From NCBI RefSeq assembly GCF_030658505.1, contig NZ_JAUTXR010000142.1:1-44999 (forward strand): a DNA stretch of 44,999 nucleotides. The letters run 5' to 3'. This document shows, in pieces, positions 1 to 8,466 of the stretch. The stretch is from Stenotrophomonas raiganjensis (SeqCode) (lineage in GTDB: Bacteria; Pseudomonadota; Gammaproteobacteria; Xanthomonadales; Xanthomonadaceae). Position 1 is the stretch's first letter; the number at the start of each line of letters is the position of its first letter. A model generated the notes under the pieces. That model saw nothing but the letters and a program-made list of their open reading frames with translations. It made no database searches and was not told the DNA's origin. The position numbers and the translations under genes are program-made.

Positions 1-47
1 TTGCCGCGCGCGTGGCCAAGCCGCGGGCGGTGGGGTGAGGTGAGAGG

Positions 48-126
48 GGGTCGGAGCCCTTTCCGGGGGAAAGGGATCACCCGGTGACAGGGTCGGATCC
101 CCGCCCTTCGGGCGGGGCTCTGCCCC
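48..126. repeat. Two adjacent GGGTCGGA-type palindromes
   Basis: Two imperfect inverted repeats lie side by side. The first spans 48-82, with arms GGGTCGGAGCCCTTTCC and GGAAAGGGATCACCC. The second spans 90-126, with arms GGGTCGGATCCCCGCCC and GGGCGGGGCTCTGCCCC around a short TTC loop. Both begin with GGGTCGGA, and the same motif recurs at 16771-16808 and, degenerate, near 11181. This suggests a dispersed intergenic palindrome family distinct from the GTAG repeats. They lie downstream of the DUF885 gene, where they could act as transcript-end hairpins, but no T-run follows. Confidence 0.6.
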
Positions 127-140
127 GATCGCATCACGCT

Positions 141-200
141 CGCCGGGCATGGCCCGGCGCTACCCCCGCGCATGCTGGTAGCGCCGGGCCTTGCCCGGCG
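141..200. repeat. SMAG-type GTAG repeat pair (GCGCCGGGC subfamily)
   Basis: Two copies of a 23-base palindrome, GTAG followed by CGCCGGGC..GCCCGGCG. The copy at 141-163 is on the minus strand and the one at 178-200 on the plus strand, so their GTAG ends face each other. They sit just past the stop of the minus-strand DUF885 gene. The same subfamily recurs at 8727-8793. The form (terminal GTAG plus a stem-loop) matches the SMAG/REP repeats known from Stenotrophomonas. Confidence 0.8.
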
Positions 201-210
201 ACGCGTCGGG

Positions 211-1989
211 TCAGGCCTTCTTGCGTTCGGCGATGTAGGCCTGGATCTGCTGTTCCAGCACCGGCAGCGGCACCGAGCCCTGCTTCAGCAGGGTGTCGTG
301 GAAGCCCTTGATGTCGAACTTGTCACCCAGTTCCTTCTCCGCCTGCGCGCGCAGGCGCACGATCGCGATCTCCCCCAGCTTGTAGCTCAGCGCCTGGCCC
401 GGCCAGGAAATGTAGCGGTCCACTTCGGTGGTCACTTCATGCTCGCTCAGCGCGGTGTGGTCACGCAGGTAGGCCAACGCCTGCTCGCGGCTCCAGCCCT
501 TGCTGTGCACGCCGGTGTCGATCACCAGGCGTGCGGCGCGCCACATCTCGTAGGTCAGGCGGCCGAAATCCTCATACGGGGTTTCATAGATGCCCATCTC
601 CACGCCCAGCTTCTCGCAGTACAGCGCCCAGCCTTCGCCATAGGCGGAGATGTAGGCGTTGCGGCGGAACTCGGGCAGGTTCTTCTGCTCGGCGGCGATG
701 GCGCCCTGCAGTGCGTGGCCCGGATCGGATTCATGCAGGGTCAGCGCCGGCAGGTTGTACAGCGGGCGCGACGGCAGGTTGTAGGTGTTGAGCCAGTAGG
801 TGCCCATGCCACCACGGCCGGCGGTCCAGAACGGTGCGATGTCCGGCGGCACCGGCACGATGGTGAAGCGCGCGCGCGGCAGCGTCATGTACTTTCCGAG
901 CTGGCCGTCCGCCCGCTTGGAGATCCACGCAGCACGCGACAGCAGCTCTTCCGGCGTCTTGGCGTAGAACTGCGGATCGGTACGCAGGAAGGTCAGGAAC
1001 TCGGCGAAGCTGCCCTTGAACTTCACCTGCTTGATGATGTCGTTCATTTCCTTCTGGATGCGTGCGACTTCATCCAGGCCGATGCGATGGATCTCGTCCG
1101 GCGACAGGTCCAGCGTGGTGTATTCGTGGATCTGCTGCTTGTAGTACGCCTTGCCATCGGGCATCGCTTCGGCGGCCAGGGTGGTGCGCGCCTGCGGCAC
1201 GTACTCGTTGACGAAGAAGGTGCGCAGCTGCTGGAACGCCGGCACCACCTTGCCGCTGATCGCTTCACGCGCCTGCGCCTGCAGCCTGGCCTGCTCGGCG
1301 GCCGGAATGCTGTTGGGCAGTTTCTTGAACGGCGCGTACAGCGGCGACTCGGTGGGATCCATCAGCTCGGCGACGGTGGCGATGGAGACCTCGCGGCCAT
1401 CGAGCACGGCACGCGGCACGCTGAAGCCACGCTTCAGGCCGGCACGCATGTTCTCGGTCTGCTGGCCGAAGTAGCGCGGCACATCGTTCAGCCGTGCGAT
1501 GTAGTTCTGGTAGTCCTGCACGCTCTTCATTTCGCGCCGGGCCATGAAGGACAGGTTGGACCAGAACGAGGAGTCAGCGTTGAACGGCATTTCGTAGCCG
1601 CGCAGGCGCACCTCTTCGGCCAGGTTGAACACCTGGTCGCGGTAGATCGCGTAGTTGACCTGGTTGTCGGGCGACAGGGACTTCGGGTCGATCTTCTTCA
1701 GCGCGGCGAGGGTCTCGTCCCATACCTTCAGGCGCGCCTGCTGCGCGGCCGGGCCGACGTCGGGCATGCGGGTGGCATTGGCCGGGGCGTCCTCGTCCTC
1801 GCTGGCCTCGCCGCCGCCATCCTGGCGCCACTTCCATTCCTTCTCGTACACCGCACGGAAGGCGGCGTCGGCGGGCGATTCGGTGGCCACGCTGGCCGGC
1901 GCGGCGGTGGCGGGCGGCGTGGCCAGGGCCACGGCAGGGGCGGACAGGGCGATCAGCAGGGCAATGGCAAGACGGGTTTTCACGAGCAC
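211..1989 (-). CDS. DUF885 family secreted metallopeptidase-like protein
   Basis: 592-residue protein of the DUF885 family. The first ~24 residues form a Sec signal peptide (basic MLVKTR, hydrophobic core, AXA-type end at ALA), so it is probably periplasmic, or a lipoprotein-like export without a visible lipobox. Residues 419-425 read HESDPGH, with a Glu-containing GEGWALYCE segment about 30 residues later. This HExxxGH plus downstream Glu arrangement resembles a zinc metallopeptidase site and is typical of the family. The substrate is unknown. The gene stands alone on the minus strand with GTAG and GGGTC palindromes on its 3' side and a hairpin plus a GTAG pair upstream. Length and motifs are complete; nothing looks broken. 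The family assignment is firm, the enzymatic role is inferred from the motif. Confidence 0.88.
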   Translation of the reverse strand: MLVKTRLAIALLIALSAPAVALATPPATAAPASVATESPADAAFRAVYEKEWKWRQDGGGEASEDEDAPANATRMPDVGPAAQQARLKVWDETLAALKKIDPKSLSPDNQVNYAIYRDQVFNLAEEVRLRGYEMPFNADSSFWSNLSFMARREMKSVQDYQNYIARLNDVPRYFGQQTENMRAGLKRGFSVPRAVLDGREVSIATVAELMDPTESPLYAPFKKLPNSIPAAEQARLQAQAREAISGKVVPAFQQLRTFFVNEYVPQARTTLAAEAMPDGKAYYKQQIHEYTTLDLSPDEIHRIGLDEVARIQKEMNDIIKQVKFKGSFAEFLTFLRTDPQFYAKTPEELLSRAAWISKRADGQLGKYMTLPRARFTIVPVPPDIAPFWTAGRGGMGTYWLNTYNLPSRPLYNLPALTLHESDPGHALQGAIAAEQKNLPEFRRNAYISAYGEGWALYCEKLGVEMGIYETPYEDFGRLTYEMWRAARLVIDTGVHSKGWSREQALAYLRDHTALSEHEVTTEVDRYISWPGQALSYKLGEIAIVRLRAQAEKELGDKFDIKGFHDTLLKQGSVPLPVLEQQIQAYIAERKKA

Positions 1990-2050
1990 AGGTTCCCGGG
2001 AAGGCAGACCCCGATCATGGCACCGCTCACCGTCCGTGGCATGGGACGAA

Positions 2051-2077
2051 GGTCCTGCCTCCGCCGCAGGCAGGACC
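2051..2077. repeat. Perfect 10-bp-arm hairpin
   Basis: Arms GGTCCTGCCT and AGGCAGGACC are perfectly complementary around a 7-base loop. It lies upstream of the minus-strand DUF885 gene, next to a GTAG repeat pair. No T-run follows on either strand, so an intrinsic terminator is doubtful. Confidence 0.5.
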
Positions 2078-2119
2078 GGGAACCGGCCGCAGGCCGGGGC
2101 CCAGCGCCGGAGGCGCGTG

Positions 2120-2206
2120 GTAGAGCCGACTGTCAGTCGGCTGCTCTTCCGCCAGACGTGGCAAAGTCCGCGCTCCGCGCGAAAGTCGACTGACAGTCGA
2201 CTCTAC
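2120..2206. repeat. SMAG-type GTAG repeat inverted pair (GAGCCGACTGTC subfamily)
   Basis: GTAGAGCCGACTGTCAGTCG.. starts on the plus strand at 2120, and its near-complement ends ..CGACTCTAC at 2206. Each copy is itself a palindrome around TGTCAG or TGACAG, and the two face away from each other with GTAG at the outer ends. It occupies the gap between the LAB_N gene (stop at 2235) and the DUF885 gene (start at 1989). Confidence 0.78.
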
Positions 2207-2234
2207 CCACGGCAGACCGCATCCCGGCGCAGCC

Positions 2235-2582
2235 TCAATGGCTGGCCCTGTCCCGCTTCCAGCCCCTGTGCTTGATGTCCAGCTGCAGGCTGTACAGCGC
2301 GGTGAACGCCGGGAACAGGTTCTGCAGCACGCCCACCGAGTCCTGCTTGGCCGAGAACAGGAAGTAGCTCAGCGTCATCAGGCTGCCGACCACGCTCATG
2401 TACCAGAACAGGCGCGGGATCACCGGCTTGCCCGCACGCTTGGACGCGATGAACTGGACCAGCCAGCGGCCGCCGAACATCAGCGCGCCGGTGTAGCCGA
2501 TCAGCTTCCAGCCGGTCACATGCAGGCCGGTCCAGTACAACCAGGTCAGCGGCTGGTCGAGCCAGTGCAGCTCCAGATCCAT
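2235..2582 (-). CDS. LAB_N (lipid A biosynthesis N-terminal) domain membrane protein
   Basis: 115-residue inner-membrane protein with about three hydrophobic segments (near residues 27-43, 58-74 and 84-98), ending in a basic tail. The sequence fits the LAB_N domain, found at the N-terminus of some lipid-A-disaccharide synthases and as a stand-alone small protein in proteobacteria. The start ATG at 2582 overlaps the stop codon of the glycosyltransferase gene by one base (TGATG), so translation is probably coupled. Frequent partnership of such proteins with polyprenyl-phosphate glycosyltransferases suggests a role in handling a lipid-linked sugar; this is inference. Upstream in-frame start codons would lie inside the glycosyltransferase gene and are unlikely. 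Confidence 0.85.
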   Translation of the reverse strand: MDLELHWLDQPLTWLYWTGLHVTGWKLIGYTGALMFGGRWLVQFIASKRAGKPVIPRLFWYMSVVGSLMTLSYFLFSAKQDSVGVLQNLFPAFTALYSLQLDIKHRGWKRDRASH

Positions 2583-3304
2583 CAACGCTCCTCCACCGCA
2601 GTGCGCTTGCTGCGGGTGATCAGCCAGGCCACGCCGCGCAGATCGCGGATGCCGACCAGGGCGCGGCCCAGGTTGTTGTACTTGGACACGCCGGCGGTGC
2701 GGTGGCGATGGTTGACCGGCACGCTGGTGGTCTTCCAGCCGGCACGCTGCATCAGCGCCGGCAGATAGCGGTGCATGTGGTCGAAGTACGGCAGGTCGAG
2801 GAACGCGCTGCGTTCGAACAGCTTGATGCCGCAACCGGTGTCGGGCGTGTCGTCGCGCAGCATGCGCGCACGGATGGCGTTGGCCCATTTGCTGGCCCAG
2901 CGCTTGCTGCCGCTGTCCTGGCGGTTGACGCGCCAGCCGGCGAACAGCTTCACCTGCGCCTCGGCGGCGTCGCGTGCGGCAAGCAGCTTGGGAATATCGG
3001 CCGGATCGTTCTGGCCATCGCCATCCAAGGTCGCGATCCACGGCGCACGTGCGTGCTTGACGCCGGTGCGCACGGCGGTGCTCTGCCCGCTCTGGTCCAC
3101 GTGGTGCAGCACCCGCAGTTCCGGCGTGGTCGCCTTCAGGCCCTGCAGCACCGCCAGGGTGTCATCGCGCGAGTGATCGTCGATGTAGATGATCTCGAAC
3201 GGCAGCCGGCCACGCAGTGCAGCGGTGATTTCGGCAACCAGCGGGGCGACGTTGTCGCGTTCGTTGAACACCGGGACGACAACGGAAAGCTCGGGTTGGC
3301 TCAT
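2582..3304 (-). CDS. Family 2 glycosyltransferase (polyprenyl-phosphate sugar synthase type)
   Basis: 240 residues from the ATG at 3304; a further upstream start would add 12 residues without family similarity. The GT-A fold motifs are clear: VVVPVFNERDN near residue 8, IDDHS at 41-45 and the DGDGQ metal-binding motif at 94-98, followed by the GVSKYN segment typical of dolichyl- or undecaprenyl-phosphate mannose/ArnC-type enzymes. There is no C-terminal membrane domain, so it probably works at the inner face of the inner membrane, perhaps with the LAB_N protein encoded immediately downstream (one-base overlap). It would transfer a sugar from a nucleotide donor to a polyprenyl phosphate. The 4-epimerase gene 89 bases upstream may supply that donor. 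Confidence 0.88.
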   Translation of the reverse strand: MSQPELSVVVPVFNERDNVAPLVAEITAALRGRLPFEIIYIDDHSRDDTLAVLQGLKATTPELRVLHHVDQSGQSTAVRTGVKHARAPWIATLDGDGQNDPADIPKLLAARDAAEAQVKLFAGWRVNRQDSGSKRWASKWANAIRARMLRDDTPDTGCGIKLFERSAFLDLPYFDHMHRYLPALMQRAGWKTTSVPVNHRHRTAGVSKYNNLGRALVGIRDLRGVAWLITRSKRTAVEER

Positions 3305-3393
3305 AAGGCACTCGGCCAAAGGGGGACAAAGACCGCGCATTCTCCGAAGCCGAGGTTATCCGAAGATGAATCCGGCTGTGTGAGGATCCGTCC

Positions 3394-4359
3394 TCAGGCG
3401 CGGTCGCCAAAATACTCGCGGCACCACTGCACGACGGGGGGCAACCCTTCTTCGATCGGGGTCACCGCGTCGAAGCCGAAGGCGTCATGGGCGCGCCGGG
3501 TATCGGCCATCGTGCGCACCATGTCGCCCGGCTGCATCGGCTTGTAGACCTTCTGCGCGGGGCGACCGGCGGCCTGCTCGATCACGCTGATGAAGCGCTC
3601 CAGCTCGACCGGCGTATGGTTGCCGAGGTTGAACACCCGGTGCGGTACCGGACCATCGGCCGGATGCGCGAGGGCGCCGAGGATACCGGACACGATGTCG
3701 GAGACATGTGTGAAATCGCGCTGCATGCGGCCCTCGTTGAACACGTCGATCGGCCGCCCGGCCAGCACCGCGCGCGAGAACAGCAGCGGCGCCATGTCCG
3801 GCCGGCCCCACGGGCCATACACGGTGAAGAAGCGCAGGCCGGTGGCATGCAGGCCGTACAGCTGCGCGTAGGTGTAGGCCATCAGCTCGTTGGCCGCCTT
3901 GGTCGCTGCGTACAGCGAGCGCGGCTGGTCGACGCGCTGGTCTTCGGAGAACGGCGGCGTGGCCGAATCGCCGTAGACCGAACTGCTGGAGGCATACACC
4001 AGGTGCTGCACGCCACGGTGGCGGCACAGCTCGAGCATGTTGACGAAGCCGGCCAGGTTGCTGTCGACGTAGGCATGCGGGTTTTCCAGCGAATAGCGCA
4101 CGCCGGCCTGCGCGGCCAGGTGGATCACTGCGGTCGGCTTCACCTCGTCGAACAGCGCGGCCAAGCCCTGCTGGTCGGTCAGGTCCAGGGTGCGCAGGTC
4201 CAGCGCCGGGCACAGCGCGGCCACGCGGTCACGCTTGATCTGCGGGTCGTAGTAGTCGTTGAAGTTGTCCAGCCCGACCACCGGCTGGCCGGCCTCCAGC
4301 AGCGCGCGGGCGGTGTAGGCACCGATGAAGCCGGCCGCGCCGGTGAGCAGGATGGTCAT
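3394..4359 (-). CDS. NAD-dependent epimerase, UDP-glucuronate 4-epimerase type
   Basis: 321-residue short-chain dehydrogenase-fold epimerase. The N-terminal NAD-binding motif TGAAGFIG is at 6-13, a serine-rich ASSSSVYG segment at about 123-130, and the catalytic Tyr-x-x-x-Lys pair is Y150 and K154. The segment DNFNDYYDPQIKRDR after the second beta strand is characteristic of UDP-glucuronate 4-epimerases (UDP-GlcA to UDP-GalA) rather than GalE. It precedes a GT2 and a LAB_N gene on the same strand, which fits production of a uronic acid donor for a lipid-linked intermediate used on lipopolysaccharide. Other sugar-nucleotide epimerase activities cannot be excluded from sequence alone. Confidence 0.88.
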   Translation of the reverse strand: MTILLTGAAGFIGAYTARALLEAGQPVVGLDNFNDYYDPQIKRDRVAALCPALDLRTLDLTDQQGLAALFDEVKPTAVIHLAAQAGVRYSLENPHAYVDSNLAGFVNMLELCRHRGVQHLVYASSSSVYGDSATPPFSEDQRVDQPRSLYAATKAANELMAYTYAQLYGLHATGLRFFTVYGPWGRPDMAPLLFSRAVLAGRPIDVFNEGRMQRDFTHVSDIVSGILGALAHPADGPVPHRVFNLGNHTPVELERFISVIEQAAGRPAQKVYKPMQPGDMVRTMADTRRAHDAFGFDAVTPIEEGLPPVVQWCREYFGDRA

Positions 4360-4410
4360 TGCAGTTGCCTGGAAATCAACGGGAACAGGTGCAGAGGATA
4401 CGCTGCCGGC

Positions 4411-5145
4411 TCAGAACAGCCCGAAACGCTTCTTGGCCACGTTGGTGCGGCCGGGTTCGATCACGTCCTGGATCTTCTTCGCATCGAAGCGGTCGAGCAG
4501 CGCCTCGGCGCCCTTCTTCAGCTTCAGGTCCATCTCTTCGGGGTACAGCGGAACCAGGCTCATGAAGCTGATGGTCTTGCCGTCCTCCAGCGTCAGCGTG
4601 GCGAAGTCCTCCGGGGCGGTCACCGGCGCCAGCACGATGGCGCCGTCGAAACCCACGCCCGGCGCGTAGGGCTCGCTGGGATGGCCGTTGGGAATGGTGT
4701 GGCCGAAGCCCAGCCAGGTGTCGTACTCGTGCGGCAGCCGCGCCATGCCCTTCAGCAGGCGCACCGGCCAATAGTTGCGCTCATCCTCGAAGGCATCCTG
4801 GGACATCGGCCAGTCGGCCGGCAGGGTCACCATCAGCTCCATGTAGCGCGGCACGTCCGCATCCACCTCGGCGGGCACGGTCATCGGCAGGTCGCTCATG
4901 CCGGAGGTGACCAGGCGCAGGTACGGGCAGTGGTCATTGGCCGGCACCACGTGCACGTCGATGTGCACCAGGTCGGAGATGATTTCATGGAAGACACCGG
5001 ACACCGGGCCCAGATGGCGTTCGAGGTGGGCGCTGATCGCCTCGATGTGCTGTTCTTCGCCGATGGCGAGCGCGAAGTCCTTTTCCCGGCGATGTACCAG
5101 TATCTGGGTGCCGTCCGGGCTGACGTCCTCGTATTCGTTGCTCAT
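4411..5145 (-). CDS. Suppressor of fused (SUFU) domain protein
   Basis: 244 residues from the ATG at 5145, which has a good purine-rich ribosome site (AGGGAGCAGG) just upstream. The longer in-frame extension to 5223 is Pro/Cys-rich and looks non-coding. Content fits the bacterial SUFU-like family: an N-terminal region with HLERHLGPVSGVFHEI, then DIHVHVVPAN-like and YLRLVTSGMSDLPM segments, and a C-terminal half with PLYPEEMDLK. It is probably cytoplasmic, with no signal peptide or membrane segment. In animals SUFU binds Gli transcription factors; in bacteria these proteins are often linked to toxin immunity or have no known role. No toxin gene adjoins it here, so no function is assigned. Confidence 0.8.
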   Translation of the reverse strand: MSNEYEDVSPDGTQILVHRREKDFALAIGEEQHIEAISAHLERHLGPVSGVFHEIISDLVHIDVHVVPANDHCPYLRLVTSGMSDLPMTVPAEVDADVPRYMELMVTLPADWPMSQDAFEDERNYWPVRLLKGMARLPHEYDTWLGFGHTIPNGHPSEPYAPGVGFDGAIVLAPVTAPEDFATLTLEDGKTISFMSLVPLYPEEMDLKLKKGAEALLDRFDAKKIQDVIEPGRTNVAKKRFGLF

Positions 5146-5270
5146 GTCCTGCTCCCTGGATGAGGCCACGGGCCGGAAGGCAGTGCATTCCCCCGGTGCG
5201 CGTGGCGGTGGGTTCCCTGTCATTCGCAGGGCGCGGCAGGAACAGGCCGCCCCCCGACGCGGCGCGGGGC

Positions 5271-6194
5271 TCAGCCCTGGCGCGTGCGCAGTTTTTCCAG
5301 CACGCCGTCCAGAGTGTCCAGGTCGGTGTAGTGGATGATCAGCTTGCCCTTGCCGCCGCGGCCGTGGTTGATCGCGACCTTGGCACCCAGCGCTTCGGAC
5401 AGCTCGGTTTCCAGCGAGGCGATGTCGGCCTGCTGCACCTTCGGCGTGGCCACCGGGCGGTTGCTCGGCACCTTGCCGGCAGCGAAAGCCTGCGCACGGC
5501 GCTCGACCTCGCGTACCGACCAGCCTTCATCGGCCGCTTCCTGCGCCAGCTTGCCGGCCAGCTCGGGGGCCAGGGTCAGCAGCGCGCGGGCATGGCCCAT
5601 TTCCAGCCGGCGGGTTTCCAGCAGCAGGCGGATCGCCACCGGCAGCTCCAGCAGCCGCAGCAGGTTGGACACCGCCGCGCGCGAGCGGCCGACGGCCTCG
5701 GCGGCCTCGGCATGGGTCAGGGTGAACTCGCTGATCAGGCGCTGCAGCGCCTCGGCCTCTTCCAGCGGGTTGAGGTCTTCGCGCTGGATGTTCTCGATCA
5801 GCGCCATCGCGATGACGGTGCGGTCTTCCAGCTCGCGCACCACCACCGGCACTTCGTCCAGGCCGGCCAGCTGCGAGGCGCGCCAGCGGCGTTCACCGGC
5901 GACGATTTCGTAGTTGCCCGCCGGCAGCTGGCGCACCAGGATCGGCTGGATCACACCCTGCGACTTGATCGAGTCGGCCAGCTCGGAGAGCTTGCCCTCG
6001 TCCATCTCGCGGCGCGGCTGGTACTTGCCCGGCTGCAGCTGGCCGACGGCCAGCTTGCGCAGCACTTCACCCGGCAGCGGCTCGATCACCGCGGTGGTGG
6101 CCTGCACCTGGCTGACCGCCCCCTTCGGGCCCAGCAGCGCATCCAGGCCACGGCCGAGGCCTCGCTTCTTGGCTGCCGGCTTGCTGCTGGTCAT
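5271..6194 (-). CDS. Chromosome partitioning protein ParB
   Basis: 307 residues. The N-terminus carries the basic RGLGRGLDALLG stretch that ParB uses to contact ParA. The central ParB/Srx-like domain contains the CTP-binding box GERRWRASQLAG, and a helix-turn-helix follows (THAEAAEAVGRSRAAVSNLL) for parS binding. The C-terminus ends in a dimerisation segment (LIIHYTDLDTLDGVLEKL). ParB loads on parS sites near the origin and spreads as a CTP-dependent clamp, helping origin segregation. Its ATG overlaps the parA stop codon by one base, so the two are co-translated. No clear parS palindrome was noticed within the window. Confidence 0.97.
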   Translation of the reverse strand: MTSSKPAAKKRGLGRGLDALLGPKGAVSQVQATTAVIEPLPGEVLRKLAVGQLQPGKYQPRREMDEGKLSELADSIKSQGVIQPILVRQLPAGNYEIVAGERRWRASQLAGLDEVPVVVRELEDRTVIAMALIENIQREDLNPLEEAEALQRLISEFTLTHAEAAEAVGRSRAAVSNLLRLLELPVAIRLLLETRRLEMGHARALLTLAPELAGKLAQEAADEGWSVREVERRAQAFAAGKVPSNRPVATPKVQQADIASLETELSEALGAKVAINHGRGGKGKLIIHYTDLDTLDGVLEKLRTRQG

Positions 6195-6991
6195 CAGACG
6201 GTCTCCACGGCCTTGGCGGCCTTGTTGCGTTCGTTGTTGCGGCGGATGATCTCGCCGGCCAGGCCCAGGTAGGCCACGCCACCGCGCGAGGCACGGTCGT
6301 AGCCGACGATGCTCTGGCCATGGCTGGGCGCCTCGGCCAGGCGCACGTTGCGCGGCACGATGGTGCGGAACACGCGATCACCGAAGTGCTCGGTGAGCTC
6401 GGCCGAGACCGCGTTGGCCAGGTTGTTGCGCACGTCGAACATGGTGCGCAGCACGCCTTCGATCTCCAGTGCCGGGTTGAGGCTGGTGCGCAGCGCTTCG
6501 ATGGTTTCCACCAGCGCGCTCAGGCCTTCCAGCGCGTAGTACTCGCACTGCATCGGCACGATCACCGAGTCGGCGGCGGCCAGCGCGTTGAGCGTCAGCA
6601 GCGACAGCGCCGGCGGGCAGTCGATCAGGATGTAGTCGTACTCGTCGCGGATCGGCGCCAGCGCGCGCTTCAGGCGCTGCTCGCGCTCGCTCTGGCCCAT
6701 CAGCTGGATCTCGGCGGCGGTCAGGTCGATGTTACCCGGCAGCAGGTCGTAGCCTTCGGCGGTCTGCACGCGCACATCGGCGGCGCTGTTCTCGCCCAGC
6801 AGCAGGTCACAGGTCGAGGCGGCCAGCTCGCGCTTGTCCACGCCGCTGCCCATGGTCGCGTTGCCCTGCGAGTCCAGGTCGACCAGCAGCACGCGCTTGG
6901 GGGCATTGGCCAGGGAAGCGGCCAGGTTGACGGCGGTCGTGGTCTTGCCGACGCCACCCTTCTGGTTGGCGATGGCGATGATGCGGGCCAT
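6194..6991 (-). CDS. Chromosome partitioning ATPase ParA
   Basis: 265 residues from the ATG at 6991. The deviant Walker A motif KGGVGKTT begins at about residue 11, which fits this start; a longer extension to 7087 lacks family similarity. Other conserved parts are DSQGNATMG (Walker A' region) and ILIDCPPALSLLT (Walker B). It is a cytoplasmic, nucleoid-bound ATPase of the Soj/ParA type acting with ParB. The order rsmG-parA-parB on one strand is the common chromosomal arrangement, with 113 bases between rsmG and parA that could hold a promoter. Confidence 0.97.
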   Translation of the reverse strand: MARIIAIANQKGGVGKTTTAVNLAASLANAPKRVLLVDLDSQGNATMGSGVDKRELAASTCDLLLGENSAADVRVQTAEGYDLLPGNIDLTAAEIQLMGQSEREQRLKRALAPIRDEYDYILIDCPPALSLLTLNALAAADSVIVPMQCEYYALEGLSALVETIEALRTSLNPALEIEGVLRTMFDVRNNLANAVSAELTEHFGDRVFRTIVPRNVRLAEAPSHGQSIVGYDRASRGGVAYLGLAGEIIRRNNERNKAAKAVETV

Positions 6992-7104
6992 GCAGGTGTG
7001 CCTCGTCGACGGATGGTTGGGACCGGTCATTATGCGTACAACCGGCCCCTGGCGGAAATCGTGAATCGCCAACCTCTTGTTCCACAAGGGGCTGGCGGCG
7101 GGAA

Positions 7105-7743
7105 TCAGGGACCTGTAACAGTGACCAGGTGGCGTTCGCCGGCCAGGCCGGGCACGCTCAACGGGGTCACCTCACGCACCTGCCAGCCTTCCGGCAGGTC
7201 CGCGATCTCTTCATGCGGGTAGACGCCCTTCATGGCCAGCAGCACGCCACCGGGGCGCAGCAGGTGGCCACCGACGCGGACGATGCCGGCCAGGGTGTCC
7301 ATCGCACGCGCGGTCAGCTGGTCGTAGCGGCCGGCCTCGTCCAGCGCCTCGGCGCGCGATTCAGCCACGCGGGCATTGCCCAGGCCGAGCTGGCGTACGG
7401 CCTCGCGCATGAAGCGCGCCTTCTTGCCGTTGCTCTCGACCAGGGTCACCTGCAGGCCCGGGCAGGCGATCGCCAACGGGATGCCGGGCAGGCCGGGGCC
7501 GGTGCCGAGGTCGGCCAGGCTGCCATCGGCCACGAACGGCTGCATCGCCAGCGAATCGAGCAGGTGGCGGGTGACCATCTCCTGCGGGTCGCGGATGGCA
7601 GTGAGGTTGTAGGTGCCGTTCCAGCGGTGCAGCAGGGCCAGGTAGCGCAGCAGCGGCGGCGCCAGCGCGGCGTCCAGGCCCATGCTGGCCAGGCCCTGTT
7701 CCAGCGTGGCGGCCACGCTGGCGGGAAGTGGGTGTTCGCTCAT
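7105..7743 (-). CDS. 16S rRNA (guanine-N7) methyltransferase RsmG (GidB)
   Basis: 212 residues. The SAM-binding motif [13 protein letters not shown] lies around residues 74-86, and [13 protein letters not shown] with the HLLDSLA segment is diagnostic for RsmG, which methylates the 530-loop guanine of 16S rRNA. It lies directly upstream of parA-parB, as in many bacteria. A GATAAT hexamer lies six bases before the ATG, so a promoter very close to the start, perhaps giving a leaderless mRNA, is possible but weakly supported. The gap to the phosphopantetheinyl transferase gene upstream is only 39 bases. Confidence 0.97.
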   Translation of the reverse strand: MSEHPLPASVAATLEQGLASMGLDAALAPPLLRYLALLHRWNGTYNLTAIRDPQEMVTRHLLDSLAMQPFVADGSLADLGTGPGLPGIPLAIACPGLQVTLVESNGKKARFMREAVRQLGLGNARVAESRAEALDEAGRYDQLTARAMDTLAGIVRVGGHLLRPGGVLLAMKGVYPHEEIADLPEGWQVREVTPLSVPGLAGERHLVTVTGP

Positions 7744-7782
7744 GCGTGCATTATCGCCGGTTTTGCATGCTGATTCCCCGCT

Positions 7783-8382
7783 TCAGTGCGGATACCAGGC
7801 CAATGCGGCACGGAACTGCCCGGTGGCCTGCCATTCGTGCAGGTGCCAGCGCGCGGCCTCGCCCAGTTCCGGGTCGCACCAGCGCAGGTGCAGGGCGCCA
7901 TCGGCCCCCGGCGCCAGCTGCAGGCGGTGCAGGCCGAACGAGATGCCCTGCCCATGCGCCTTCAGGATGGCCTCCTTGATGCACCACACGCGGAAGAACC
8001 AGTGCTCGCGCCCGGCCTCGTCCAGGCGTTCCAGCCAGGCCACCTCCTCGGGGTGGAAGAAGCGCTGCACGATCTCCAGCAGGCGGGCCCGCGGCCGCAG
8101 CAGCTCCAGGTCCACACCCAGCCGCACGCCTTCGCCCAGCGCCACCAGCAGCACCTCGCCGCTGTGGCTCCAGCCGGTGCCGTAATGGGACAACGGACCG
8201 CTCAGTTCCGGCCGGCCCTTGTCGTCACGGACCAGTGGCAGCGTCTGCGGATCGGTGCCCAGCGCCTGCGCCAGTACCTGCCGGGCCTGCGGTTCACCGC
8301 GCTGGCCCGGCACGTGCGGACGCCGCCAGACCGTTACCGGACCGAAGCGCCACGGGCCATCGAGGGTGGCTGGCAGGCTCAT
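7783..8382 (-). CDS. 4'-phosphopantetheinyl transferase superfamily protein
   Basis: 199 residues from the ATG at 8382; an in-frame GTG at 8409 would add nine residues and cannot be excluded. Family signatures are present: WSHSGEVLLVAL, GVDLELLRPRAR (magnesium-binding Asp/Glu) and WCIKEAILKAHGQG (the WxxKEA motif). The enzyme moves the phosphopantetheine arm from CoA onto a carrier-protein serine. Overall layout resembles the Sfp/AcpT class rather than the short AcpS. No carrier protein or synthase gene is nearby, so its target (fatty acid ACP or a secondary-metabolite carrier protein) is unknown. The downstream gene is rsmG. Confidence 0.88.
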   Translation of the reverse strand: MSLPATLDGPWRFGPVTVWRRPHVPGQRGEPQARQVLAQALGTDPQTLPLVRDDKGRPELSGPLSHYGTGWSHSGEVLLVALGEGVRLGVDLELLRPRARLLEIVQRFFHPEEVAWLERLDEAGREHWFFRVWCIKEAILKAHGQGISFGLHRLQLAPGADGALHLRWCDPELGEAARWHLHEWQATGQFRAALAWYPH

Positions 8383-8466
8383 CCGCACGCGTCCATCACG
8401 CAATTCCACGACGGGTTCACGGCCGTGCGCGTCAACTGGTCACAGTTTCCCACCGGAGGTTCGATC

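Noticed and set aside
6992..7104. parS site near parAB
   Set aside because: No palindrome close to the TGTTTCACGTGAAACA consensus was found here or elsewhere by eye; absence in a by-eye scan is not proof.
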